Assembly: GCF_900104185.1 (NCBI RefSeq)
Contig: NZ_FNIZ01000012.1
Span: forward strand, 1 to 64,000
Length of the DNA stretch: 64,000 nucleotides
Direction of reading: 5' to 3'
Origin: Halobacillus aidingensis
GTDB taxonomy: Bacteria; Bacillota; Bacilli; Bacillales; Halobacillaceae
Shown in pieces: positions 54,894 to 62,810 of this stretch. How positions within the stretch are numbered: position 1 is the first letter of the stretch; every line of letters begins with the position of its first letter. The translations under genes were made by a program, and so were the position numbers. The notes under the pieces are model-generated. The model saw nothing but the letters and a program-made list of their open reading frames with translations, searched no databases and was not told the origin of the DNA.

Positions 54894-55367
54894 ATGAAAA
54901 AATCATTATTCCTTATCCTTACGCTTTTGATCGGTACCGCCCTTGCCGGGTGCTCTTCCGAATCCGAAGAGGAAGCCCATATCGAACACGTCAATGGCGA
55001 CATTAGAGAAGAGACAGCATCTGTGACGACACTTCCATCATTCATGGATGAAAAACCGCAGGAAATGCACGACATCTATATGGCTGCCGCCCAGAGTAAA
55101 GAATTGCTGGAGAACATCCCTTGCTACTGCGGATGCGGCGAGAGTGTAGGGCATCGGGACAATTATGACTGCTTTGTAAACAAAACCAATGAAGATGGCA
55201 GCATCGTTTGGGACGATCACGGCACAAAATGCGGCGTTTGTATGGAGATTGCCGCCCAATCGATCATCGATTATCAGGATGGTAAATCAATAAAAGAGAT
55301 TCGCGAAAAGATTGATTCTACGTACGAAAACGGCTACGCTGAACCAACACCAACACCAGCTTTATAA
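54894..55367 (+). CDS. PCYCGC-motif lipoprotein
   Basis: A 157-residue exported lipoprotein with lipobox LAGC (Cys20). The mature part holds the family's signature IPCYCGCGES (about 76-84), then a second cysteine pair in DCFVN and KCGVCMEIA. The clustered cysteines suggest metal or haem/redox handling, but the family has no established biochemical role. ATG 54894 is chosen because it begins the signal peptide and GAGGGTG lies nine bases upstream; earlier ATGs would add a non-hydrophobic stretch. It has its own promoter and terminator. Confidence 0.85.
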   Translation: MKKSLFLILTLLIGTALAGCSSESEEEAHIEHVNGDIREETASVTTLPSFMDEKPQEMHDIYMAAAQSKELLENIPCYCGCGESVGHRDNYDCFVNKTNEDGSIVWDDHGTKCGVCMEIAAQSIIDYQDGKSIKEIREKIDSTYENGYAEPTPTPAL

Positions 55368-55370
55368 TCT

Positions 55371-55400
55371 AAAAAAGACCAGAATACTCTGGTCTTTTTT
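55371..55400. terminator. Bidirectional terminator
   Basis: AAAAAAGACCAGA and TCTGGTCTTTTTT form a symmetric stem between convergent genes. Confidence 0.93.
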
Positions 55401-55432
55401 CAATTCCTCTATGATTCATTTAAAATCCCATA

Positions 55433-55816
55433 TTACTTATTTTCCATAACAGCAAAATACTGATCTTCATTGTCTGCAAAGTTAAATACCCTGCCCGTCG
55501 GCATATGAACAATTTCTCCTACGGTCACTTTTCTGTTTAACAAATCACGATGAAGCTGCTCAAAATGATCCGTGAAAAACATTAAGGAAGGTGGATCAAG
55601 GTTGAGGTCTGGAGACATTTTTGCAACCACTTCTTTATTGTGAAGAACAATGGTTGTTTCCACTCCCTCGTCTGGAGCAACCTCAATCCATCTCATTCCT
55701 TCCCCGTTATTTTCTTCAGAAATTACTACGAACCCTAATTTCTCTGTCCAAAAATTTACGGCTTCATCCTGGTCGTTCACATACAACATAATTTGACCTA
55801 CTTTACTAAGCACCAT
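55433..55816 (-). CDS. VOC family (glyoxalase-like) protein
   Basis: A 127-residue protein of the vicinal-oxygen-chelate fold: VGQIMLYVNDQDEAVNFWTEKLGFVV opens the first beta-alpha-beta unit, and GRVFNFADNEDQYFAVME closes the second with the typical DNxxxxF pattern. Members are glyoxalases, dioxygenases or antibiotic-binding proteins; which applies is unclear. GGGAGTG precedes the ATG. Monocistronic. Confidence 0.85.
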   Translation of the reverse strand: MVLSKVGQIMLYVNDQDEAVNFWTEKLGFVVISEENNGEGMRWIEVAPDEGVETTIVLHNKEVVAKMSPDLNLDPPSLMFFTDHFEQLHRDLLNRKVTVGEIVHMPTGRVFNFADNEDQYFAVMENK

Positions 55817-55945
55817 TCTTCACTCCCTGACAGTGATACTTAACTATTCGCTAGTTGGAGTGGGAATCCCTCTTATTATAGAAGCCTCTAAACGATGTCT
55901 CCCGCAATCTTGCCATTTTGCAGAAAAACTTTTAGCAGACCGGTT

Positions 55946-56698
55946 TTATGTAAAGAAGAATAGCCTGATCGCCATGGCAATGACGGCGACGATAAGGAAC
56001 CTTTGGATCCACTTGTCCCCATGCTTGACCGCAAATTTGCTGCCTAAAAAAGCACCGAGGCTCGTACCGATGGCCAGCGTAATTCCATACCCCCAATGAA
56101 TTTGATCATTGACGACGAAAACCACCAAGGCCGACAATGTATAAACGGCAACGACAAAAACTTTGATGCTATTAATCTTCACTAAAGACATGCCAGTCAC
56201 TAAGGTCAGCGCTGCTATGATCACAAAGCCTACACCTGCTTGGATGAACCCTCCATAGATGCCTATAAAAAAGAAGATAAGAACCAAACCTATCTTTTTC
56301 ATCCGGGAGTTCTGGCCGCTTGCCGCGGACAGGTTTTTGTGAGGTTTCCATATCATGATCACTAAAACCACAATCATGACAATGGATAGAATACGATTGA
56401 ATAGATCATCCGGGATATTCACCGCAATTTGTGCACCAACGATCGAACCGATGAGAGCCGGTATAGCTAATAGGAGACTGAATTTGCCATCAAAATAGCC
56501 GTCTTTACGATAAGAGGCGATAGCGACAATATTCTGTGCCATCAACGCAATTCGGTTGGTACCATTGGCTACGGCGGAAGGCAGCCCGAAGAAAATGAGT
56601 ATAGGCAGTGTTAAAAGAGACCCTCCACCTGCGATGACGTTAATAAAGCCTGCTCCAATCCCTACCCCTAAAATAGCGAGAAAAGATAGAATGGTCAC
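55946..56698 (-). CDS. TauE/SafE family sulfite-type exporter
   Basis: A 250-residue permease with about seven to eight helices. The duplicated family motif appears as GIGAGFINVIAGGGSLLTLPILIFFGLP near the N-terminus and GIYGGFIQAGVGFVIIAAL in the second half. TauE/SafE proteins are proposed to export sulfite, sulfoacetate or related organic anions. GTG 56698 follows AAAGGAGGGG. It is 24 bp behind the small lipoprotein gene and probably in one transcript with it. Confidence 0.88.
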   Translation of the reverse strand: MTILSFLAILGVGIGAGFINVIAGGGSLLTLPILIFFGLPSAVANGTNRIALMAQNIVAIASYRKDGYFDGKFSLLLAIPALIGSIVGAQIAVNIPDDLFNRILSIVMIVVLVIMIWKPHKNLSAASGQNSRMKKIGLVLIFFFIGIYGGFIQAGVGFVIIAALTLVTGMSLVKINSIKVFVVAVYTLSALVVFVVNDQIHWGYGITLAIGTSLGAFLGSKFAVKHGDKWIQRFLIVAVIAMAIRLFFFT

Positions 56699-56722
56699 GA
56701 TCTCCCCTCCTTTCTATTTAAT

Positions 56723-57106
56723 TTAATCTGGTGCGCCTGCACGATCTATATATTCTGCTACTTCATCCAAGTTCGTCGTCTTCAACACAATTCCTTCTCG
56801 ATTTAAAATGAAATAGGTCGGGAAACGAACAATTTCTTCTCCATGCGCTTGTATAGGGGCTTCTTTTTTCACTTGAACGTCCACCTGAGTAAGATCGATC
56901 GCTTCATTCCCTTGCATTTTGGCTACAAGATCATACATCCGTTCATATTCTGGATCCGACTCTCCTTCAGTCGGCACTTCCTCCACAAAGGCCTGAAAGT
57001 GGATGTCCCCTTCCCTCTCAGGTAATGGCAGGGACTGTTGTTTATTTGTACACCCCGTTAATATGAACAGTAAAATGATCAAACACCAAAGATACGTATT
57101 TCTCAA
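56723..57106 (-). CDS. Thioredoxin-like-fold small lipoprotein without CxxC
   Basis: A 127-residue lipoprotein (lipobox LTGC, Cys19). The mature part ends with VRFPTYFILNREGIVLKTTNLDEVAEYIDRAG, which is the beta-3/beta-4/alpha-4 end of a thioredoxin fold including the cis-proline loop (FPT). No redox CxxC is present, so it is not a disulfide reductase of the usual type. TTG 57106 is chosen, seven bases after AGGAGG; a GTG at 57115 lies inside that signal. Followed by the TauE-type exporter gene. Confidence 0.65.
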   Translation of the reverse strand: MRNTYLWCLIILLFILTGCTNKQQSLPLPEREGDIHFQAFVEEVPTEGESDPEYERMYDLVAKMQGNEAIDLTQVDVQVKKEAPIQAHGEEIVRFPTYFILNREGIVLKTTNLDEVAEYIDRAGAPD

Positions 57107-57160
57107 ATCATTCACCTCCTTCTTTCTATCTCCTCATACAAAAAAATATAACATCCACCG

Positions 57161-57197
57161 TTAAAAAAAGCAGAACCTCCGATTTGAGGTCCTGCTT
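57161..57197 (-). terminator. Terminator of the gntR-ABC-sigma operon
   Basis: On the minus strand AAAGCAGGACCTC and GAGGTTCTGCTTT pair around AAATCG and are followed by TTTTAACG. Confidence 0.92.
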
Positions 57198-57202
57198 TTG
57201 AA

Positions 57203-57724
57203 CTATGCCGTAGAGTAATGGTGTATTACTTCTCCCAGTTTCCCTTTCATGGCCTGCCTTGCCCGGTGAAGGCGTGATTTAACGGCCGCTTGTGTGATAT
57301 GAAGCGTTTGGGCGATTTCCTTTTCTTGCAGTTGTTTATCGTAACTTAATTGAAACACCGCACGAAGCTTAGGGGACAATGTGCTGATCCGCTTCTTGAT
57401 ATCTTCTTCAAGATGACGGCATTCACATATATGTTCGACATCAGATGCAGCATTCTCGTAGAAAGGTTGAGGTACCGGCATTTCCTCTATCGGCAAAAGG
57501 ACCGCCTTCTTTTCTTTGCGCAGAAGGTCAATCGCTTTCCGGTGGGCGATGGTGGAAAGCCATGCTCCCACCTTCCCTTCTTCACGGACTTCATCGAGTT
57601 TATTGTACGCTTTTATAAAGGTTTCTTGAAGGATATCCTCGGCTGAACTAGGGTTCTTTGTCACTTTTAAAGCTGTGTAATAGACACGATGATAATATTG
57701 TTCATACATCTCACAAAAGTCCAT
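57203..57724 (-). CDS. ECF-type sigma-70 family RNA polymerase sigma factor
   Basis: A 173-residue group 4 sigma factor. Region 2 (about 5-75) includes the DILQETFIKAYNKLDEVREEGKVGAWLSTIAHRKAIDLLR stretch, and region 4 (about 112-165) has the helix-turn-helix LQEKEIAQTLHITQAAVKSRLHRARQAMK. ECF factors redirect polymerase after envelope stress and are usually held by an anti-sigma encoded next door. None is here: the gene ends an operon, 18 bp after the ABC permease gene and just before a terminator. The start ATG is preceded by CAGGAAG and, further up, GGGAGAG. Confidence 0.92.
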   Translation of the reverse strand: MDFCEMYEQYYHRVYYTALKVTKNPSSAEDILQETFIKAYNKLDEVREEGKVGAWLSTIAHRKAIDLLRKEKKAVLLPIEEMPVPQPFYENAASDVEHICECRHLEEDIKKRISTLSPKLRAVFQLSYDKQLQEKEIAQTLHITQAAVKSRLHRARQAMKGKLGEVIHHYSTA

Positions 57725-57742
57725 CTTCCTGTATCTCTCCCT

Positions 57743-59737
57743 TTATTCGAAGTGTTCCTTTATAAAGTTTGGCGCGTCACCTTCATCGAAACTTAGGACC
57801 TCGTAAGGTTCAGGGTCGTTTTTATCGAAATAAAAAGCTACAAGATAAGCTCCCTCTTCTTTATTTGCTTTTCCTTCGAAGAGCGTTTCGATTTGCGCAT
57901 TGTTTGTAACTTCAAGAGGTTCAATGTCATCTCCTCTTAATCGTTCAAAGACAAATCGAGGTCTGCTATATCGATCGTCTAGACTTTGAGGCCAGCTGTA
58001 GACTTCAGCACGCTGTACGTCTTCGGCCTGGGTCATCACTTGTTCGTACATGCCCTCTTCTTTCAACCACTCCATCGTATTTTCATAGGATGGGTAAAGG
58101 CGAACATAATATGGATTCTCACGTGTACCATTCACGGTAAAGGTAACCCCTGTATCCAATCCTTTTGGTGTAACCATTTCGTCATATGAAAGTTGTTCAA
58201 GGTCCTGTTTTAACACTTCCATAAATGCAGAGATTTTCTCCGGATCGTATAAATCCTTTCCGACCTGACCTGAATAAGGGTGCATCAACAATTGATTAAT
58301 TTCAGAAACATCCAATGCAAGCACAGGATATTGAATACTTTTGTATTCTTGTGTTTCATAAACAGATTTCTTCTCATCCCTCACTTTTTTTTCATCTATA
58401 CGATACTGGCGATAGATCTCACTTCCGTCCTCCATTTGATAGACAAAGAAGAAATAATCTTCCCCTTTCTTTAAAGGGTTACTCACATTGATTAGCTTCT
58501 CATGAAGGTTTATCGCAGATTGGATTGCCGCTTCAGAAGTAATGTAAGGAACTTTCATATCGTGATCAGCAAGTTGTTGATATTCCCAATACCCACTACT
58601 GATATAGACCTTTTCTACTTCATTCTGTTCAGGGACATAGGATTCGTAACTCTGCCAAAGGAGTGGAATAGCCGCAATTATAACACCAGCAGCCACACCA
58701 TAACCCAGCCACCCCTTTAAGTTTTTCAAGTTGAAAACTCTCCAAGTTTTTTCTAGAAGCATAGAAGCTGCAGCAAAACCGAACGTTCCTCCAATGACAT
58801 AACCCGTGATCATCCAACTATAAGTATTTTGGGCAACACTGAAATACATACCTCCAAATAAAGCGAAGCAGAAGGTTACCCCCAGTTTGAAAACCGGGTT
58901 CAGGGCGTTTACCGCTAACGCACGGCCTGCCGCTTCCAGAGGACGTTTTTTATACAGCCACACGGAAGCCACGTAAAAGAGAATGGCTATGCCCCCATAA
59001 ATGAATAGGGATAGAACCTCTACAGGGACACTTACCTCCTCCGGACCATAGCTCCGATATTCCAAAAGGTCTACCAGTGGTGAGAAATACTGAACGGAAC
59101 GGTCCAACACCATGTCACCTGAATATCCCTTGATATAAGAGGTTAGGTGAAAAGCAATCAACCCATATAACCCCACAGGTAAAAATAGTAGAATGAAAGT
59201 CAAAACTCCTTGCACAGCGGATATTCCGGTTAAAGTTCCGACAAAAACGCCTGCCGCAAAAATAAGAAGGGTCATCGTCGTAAACAGCCACAGCCAGTAA
59301 CTAGCATTTGCCAAAGTATAGTACTCTGTGACATCCGTTACTCCAGCCGTAATAACGAGAACCAAATAGTTCAATAAAATCGGCAAGATTAATAGAATCA
59401 TGCCTGAGAGAATATGGTGGTGAAACAGTTTCCCTCTCTTCATAGGAAAACTGTGAGCAAAATCTGAAGCTCCTTTGACATGCAGGTAACGGAATAAAAA
59501 CACCGCCATCAGCACAGGCATCACAATTAATAATAGGGACTGAAGCTCATAAGCAAATATACCGCCAAATAACCCACGATCATCTGTGATACGAGGTTCA
59601 TCTCTACCGAATTCCATGAATAATTGCATCGGTACAATGAAGAACAATCCTAAAAAGTAAACGATACTGACCCATCCGACATTTCGGAAATCCTGCTTGA
59701 TGATCTCTTTATTAAACGAGGATGTTTTCGAACGCAT
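57743..59737 (-). CDS. ABC permease with large C-terminal soluble domain (Ytr/DUF6449-like)
   Basis: A 664-residue protein. The first ~400 residues hold about ten hydrophobic helices starting with VGWVSIVYFLGLFFIVPM and including an ABC-2-like core (VKGASDFAHSFPMKRGKLFHHH). After the last helix (about 342-362, GYGVAAGVIIAAIPLLW) comes a hydrophilic domain of ~290 residues, probably outside the cell, which I associate with DUF6449. ATG 59737 is chosen because GGAGG is close upstream; the frame is open from 59857. It overlaps the ATPase gene by 26 bp and precedes the sigma gene by 18 bp. Confidence 0.82.
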   Translation of the reverse strand: MRSKTSSFNKEIIKQDFRNVGWVSIVYFLGLFFIVPMQLFMEFGRDEPRITDDRGLFGGIFAYELQSLLLIVMPVLMAVFLFRYLHVKGASDFAHSFPMKRGKLFHHHILSGMILLILPILLNYLVLVITAGVTDVTEYYTLANASYWLWLFTTMTLLIFAAGVFVGTLTGISAVQGVLTFILLFLPVGLYGLIAFHLTSYIKGYSGDMVLDRSVQYFSPLVDLLEYRSYGPEEVSVPVEVLSLFIYGGIAILFYVASVWLYKKRPLEAAGRALAVNALNPVFKLGVTFCFALFGGMYFSVAQNTYSWMITGYVIGGTFGFAAASMLLEKTWRVFNLKNLKGWLGYGVAAGVIIAAIPLLWQSYESYVPEQNEVEKVYISSGYWEYQQLADHDMKVPYITSEAAIQSAINLHEKLINVSNPLKKGEDYFFFVYQMEDGSEIYRQYRIDEKKVRDEKKSVYETQEYKSIQYPVLALDVSEINQLLMHPYSGQVGKDLYDPEKISAFMEVLKQDLEQLSYDEMVTPKGLDTGVTFTVNGTRENPYYVRLYPSYENTMEWLKEEGMYEQVMTQAEDVQRAEVYSWPQSLDDRYSRPRFVFERLRGDDIEPLEVTNNAQIETLFEGKANKEEGAYLVAFYFDKNDPEPYEVLSFDEGDAPNFIKEHFE

Positions 59738-60611
59738 ACCCGACACCTCCCATTTCATAAATAAAGATCTCCTCAAGCGTAAGTGGAAGCCTGTCATATA
59801 CGAGAGGCCGGTGATCTTTGATTTCAGCTGATATGTCAGCTTCACTTCCGCGGACAATCAGCAGCCAGACACTGCCACGCTTTTCTTTGTGAAGAATATC
59901 CAGATTCGCTTCCTCCGGCTGAAAGGAATCGTCATTGAAAGCGACCTGGATTTTATGAACATCGGCTTTTAAATCATCCAAATCACGTTCAAGAAGGATT
60001 TCCCCTTTATGTAGGATTCCGACATGATCACAGATGTCTTCGACTTCCCTCAAGTTATGGGAAGAAATTAATACCGTCATCTCCCGTTCAGCCACATCCT
60101 GAATGATCAAGTTCCGGACTTTCTGCCTCATAACAGCATCGAGTCCATCGAATGGCTCATCAAGAATCAAAACATCAGGCATAGCCGACATCGCCAACCA
60201 AAAGGCGACCTGACGCTGCATCCCTTTGGAAAACTGACTGATTTTCTTTTTTTCATCCAGCTGGAAGACTTTCTTTAATTTTTCATATCGTTCTTCGTTC
60301 CAACTGTCGTACATAGACCGGTTATAATCGGCCATTTGACGGGTGGTGTATTGGGGAAGAAAGTAAAGACTGTCGGGGATGAAGACCATCCTCTGTTTAA
60401 CGGATTCGTTCTCAAACACGTCATCCTCCAAAATATGAACCTGGCCATTATTCTGTTTGAGAATACCCGTTAGAATTCTCATTAATGTTGTTTTCCCTGC
60501 ACCATTAGAACCAAGAAGACCATAGATGGATCCTTTATTCACACGAAAAGAAACGTCATTCAAAATCTTGGTTCGATCAAACGATTTGCTGACCGTATTG
60601 ACTTCAATCAT
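59712..60611 (-). CDS. ABC transporter ATP-binding protein (YtrB-like)
   Basis: A 299-residue ABC ATPase: Walker A GSNGAGKTT (about 35-43), signature FSKGMQRQVAFWLA (about 127-140), Walker B VLILDEPFDGLD and SSHNLREVEDICDHVG switch. The C-terminal ~85 residues resemble those of YtrB-type exporters. It should power the permease downstream. ATG 60611 overlaps the gntR stop by 8 bp, with GGGGGG upstream; the frame is open from 60635. Confidence 0.92.
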   Translation of the reverse strand: MIEVNTVSKSFDRTKILNDVSFRVNKGSIYGLLGSNGAGKTTLMRILTGILKQNNGQVHILEDDVFENESVKQRMVFIPDSLYFLPQYTTRQMADYNRSMYDSWNEERYEKLKKVFQLDEKKKISQFSKGMQRQVAFWLAMSAMPDVLILDEPFDGLDAVMRQKVRNLIIQDVAEREMTVLISSHNLREVEDICDHVGILHKGEILLERDLDDLKADVHKIQVAFNDDSFQPEEANLDILHKEKRGSVWLLIVRGSEADISAEIKDHRPLVYDRLPLTLEEIFIYEMGGVGYAFENILV

Positions 60612-60981
60612 CCTGCTGCCCCCCTTCAACTTCACGGAGAAGAGCTGCGATCTCTTCTGAAGTCATCCCTAAATAAATCGCTTCCGCAAACAGCTTCTTC
60701 AACTCTTCTCTCACTTTTTTCAACTCCTCTTCATTGTCGACTTTTCCAGAAGGATGCACGAAGCTGCCCTTCCCCTTCAACGAGTAGATATACCCTTGCG
60801 ACTCTAACTCCCGATATGCTTTCTGAATCGTATTCGGATTGATTGTCAACTGTTGGGCAAGTTCCCTCACAGAAGGTAGTTTTTCATCTTCCTTCAGAAC
60901 GTCATTAATAATCAGTTGCTTCAGCTTTTCCACGAGCTGCTCGTAAATCGGCTTTCGGCTCCTGACGTCCAACTCAAACAT
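60604..60981 (-). CDS. GntR/YtrA family transcriptional regulator
   Basis: A 125-residue repressor of the short YtrA subfamily. Winged helix-turn-helix about 10-75 (PIYEQLVEKLKQLIINDVLKEDEKLPSVRELAQQLTINPNTIQKAYRELESQGYI), followed by a short helical dimerisation tail instead of a ligand-binding domain. In B. subtilis YtrA represses the ytr ABC operon, which is induced by cell-wall antibiotics. ATG 60981 follows GGAGG; the frame is open from 61092. It is the first gene of the operon and has a probable operator just upstream. Confidence 0.92.
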   Translation of the reverse strand: MFELDVRSRKPIYEQLVEKLKQLIINDVLKEDEKLPSVRELAQQLTINPNTIQKAYRELESQGYIYSLKGKGSFVHPSGKVDNEEELKKVREELKKLFAEAIYLGMTSEEIAALLREVEGGQQDD

Positions 60982-61016
60982 CCAGCCACCTCCAACGGTG
61001 TGTTCTATCTGTATTA

Positions 61017-61041
61017 ACTGTATTATTACTTCTAGTACAGT
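61017..61041 (-). promoter_or_regulatory. YtrA-type operator
   Basis: ACTGTA (61017-61022) and TACAGT (61036-61041) are perfect inverted half-sites 13 bp apart, about 36 bp upstream of the gntR start. The spacing suits a dimer of a small GntR/YtrA regulator. Confidence 0.65.
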
Positions 61042-61190
61042 AGTATATAGGAGGATCTTCCATTTGAGAAGCCCTTTTTTTATTTTTTCCAAAGAATCTC
61101 AAATTCTGCCTTGGGAAACATGACTCTTTCATGAAGAAAACGATGAGTGAATAGAATGGAAAGGATGACCTACAAAAAAGGGTGATGAAC

Positions 61191-61991
61191 GTGAAGAACT
61201 ATGCTGAACAAGCGAATTTTGAGCATCTGTTCTGGTTACAGATTCTAGGAGACCACGCACGTTTTATACGGGATTCTTTGTACGCCTCCGAAGAGGAAAA
61301 TTTAAATCAAGCACGGAAATATGTCACACAATGGGATGATCTTTTAAGGAAAGTACGTGAGGGTAACATTCAGGACATGGTCGACTTTTCAAAGAAAGTT
61401 GGTGAAAAAGCCCGAAAGTTTCACAAATTTAAACTCCACTTGATCGAGCGTTCCCTGTTTGGAAAAGTAAAGATCCATTTGAGCCCGACCTTCCTCAACC
61501 ATATGGTCAATGAAGTAGAAGAATATTTGCTTGTGCTTGGTTTTTTAGGAAAAGGGGATGTACCTCCGTTATTTCATGAGCTGCACCACCATATGCTGTG
61601 GTTGATGGATGCTTCAGGGCATGCTGGAGCCATTCATGATGAAATGGATGCGGTGGAAAAGAGACTCAAAGAAAAAAGTGATACGTTCCGGAAACATTTC
61701 GATCAGTTTTACATAAAAGCCGTCGAAATGAAAGGATACCTCAGAACGAATCAGCACTCCTTCCCTGCCCTGAAACGGTTCAACGATGAAGTCGATTTAG
61801 AAATGAAGATTTTCCGGACGTTCTTGAAAGAATTAGAGGAAATGGAAATGAATGAAGTCGTACTCGGCACATTCTCCACCCTCATGGCTGACCATATGGC
61901 AAGGGAAGAATGCTACTACCTTTACAAATTGGCAGAAACCACAAATGGCGAATATCCCGCCTGCGACCCCACCAAACCACGGGTGGAGTGA
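61191..61991 (+). CDS. DUF2935 family protein
   Basis: A 266-residue protein made of two similar four-helix units (about 5-125 and 135-260). Each has a conserved His/Glu pattern near its start and end (ANFEHLFWLQILGDHARFI; FHELHHHMLWLMDASGHAG; MADHMAREECYYL), which suggests a di-metal or haemerythrin-like centre; the family function is not known. GTG 61191 follows AAAGGGTGATG at good spacing; ATG 61185 and GTG 61182 lie inside that signal. Divergent from the gntR operon. Confidence 0.82.
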   Translation: MKNYAEQANFEHLFWLQILGDHARFIRDSLYASEEENLNQARKYVTQWDDLLRKVREGNIQDMVDFSKKVGEKARKFHKFKLHLIERSLFGKVKIHLSPTFLNHMVNEVEEYLLVLGFLGKGDVPPLFHELHHHMLWLMDASGHAGAIHDEMDAVEKRLKEKSDTFRKHFDQFYIKAVEMKGYLRTNQHSFPALKRFNDEVDLEMKIFRTFLKELEEMEMNEVVLGTFSTLMADHMAREECYYLYKLAETTNGEYPACDPTKPRVE

Positions 61992-62004
61992 ATTACCAAA
62001 TAAT

Positions 62005-62024
62005 GTATGACCTGGTACACCAGT
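62005..62024 (+). repeat. CCTGG-type dispersed repeat, 20-bp identical copy
   Basis: TGTATGACCTGGTACACCAG is identical base for base to 4191-4210, 58 kb away, and lies 13 bp after the DUF2935 stop codon. Confidence 0.85.
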
Positions 62025-62031
62025 AAATGTA

Positions 62032-62076
62032 AAAAAGCCGCAGGGCCTTTGCTAAAGGTCCTGCGGCTTTTTTCAT
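62032..62076. terminator. Bidirectional terminator
   Basis: AAAAAAGCCGCAGG and CCTGCGGCTTTTTT enclose an inner CCTTT/AAAGG stem, between convergent genes. Confidence 0.95.
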
Positions 62077-62669
62077 TTGGGTAGGTGGTCGTTGGGGAGT
62101 GGGAAGAAGTCCCGGATGTAGCTGTAGTCTCCGGCCATCCGTCCGACAGGTTTCAGTTTGTGCGGATTCACTTTGTCTGTTTCTTCGTAAACGTCATCTT
62201 GAATGTGGTATCCTACCAACTTTCCTAAAACCAGATTCCCTTCACCGATTTCGATGACCCGATCGAGCTCACATTCCATGTGAACGGGTGACTGTTTCAC
62301 CCTTGGCACGGAAACGAAATCGCCTTCTTCAAATTCTGTCCCCGCCATCTCAAATTCATCGACATTAGAGTCATATTCTTTACTGCTTTCATGCATCTGG
62401 TTAGCCAGAGGTTCCGAAACGACATTGATAATGAACTGTTTTGTCTCTCTTATGTTTTTCAGTGTATCTTTATCTTTGTCCACACTTCCTACAGAAAAAC
62501 AAAGCGTAATCGGACTCATGGAGGCTACCGTAAAAAAACTGAACGGAGCCAAATTGCGGATGCCATCCTGACTTACTGTCGAAACCCAGGCAATCGGACG
62601 CGGCACCACCGCTCCTTTAATTAACTTGCTCATGGAATGGTTTTGAAAATTCTCTTCGCTAATAATCAC
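62073..62669 (-). CDS. Flavin reductase-like FMN-binding protein
   Basis: A 198-residue split-barrel flavoprotein. The N-terminal VVPRPIAWVSTVSQDGIRNLAPFSFFTVASMSPITLCFSV pattern is the FMN-binding core of the flavin reductase-like family, and FVSVPRVKQSPVHMECEL follows. It may be an NAD(P)H:FMN oxidoreductase or another flavin-dependent reductase. GTG 62669 lies four bases after GGAGGGG. Monocistronic. Confidence 0.88.
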   Translation of the reverse strand: MIISEENFQNHSMSKLIKGAVVPRPIAWVSTVSQDGIRNLAPFSFFTVASMSPITLCFSVGSVDKDKDTLKNIRETKQFIINVVSEPLANQMHESSKEYDSNVDEFEMAGTEFEEGDFVSVPRVKQSPVHMECELDRVIEIGEGNLVLGKLVGYHIQDDVYEETDKVNPHKLKPVGRMAGDYSYIRDFFPLPNDHLPK

Positions 62670-62810
62670 ATGACCCCTCCTCTATCTTTCTTCTAGTGTA
62701 CGTCTTTTTCCCTTAAGTCTCACCTTCTTCATTTCAAAATTGATGGGTTTAACATTATACGAAAAGGGAATATATGGGTATCTTACAGTTTGTCGAAAGG
62801 GGATCTTTCA

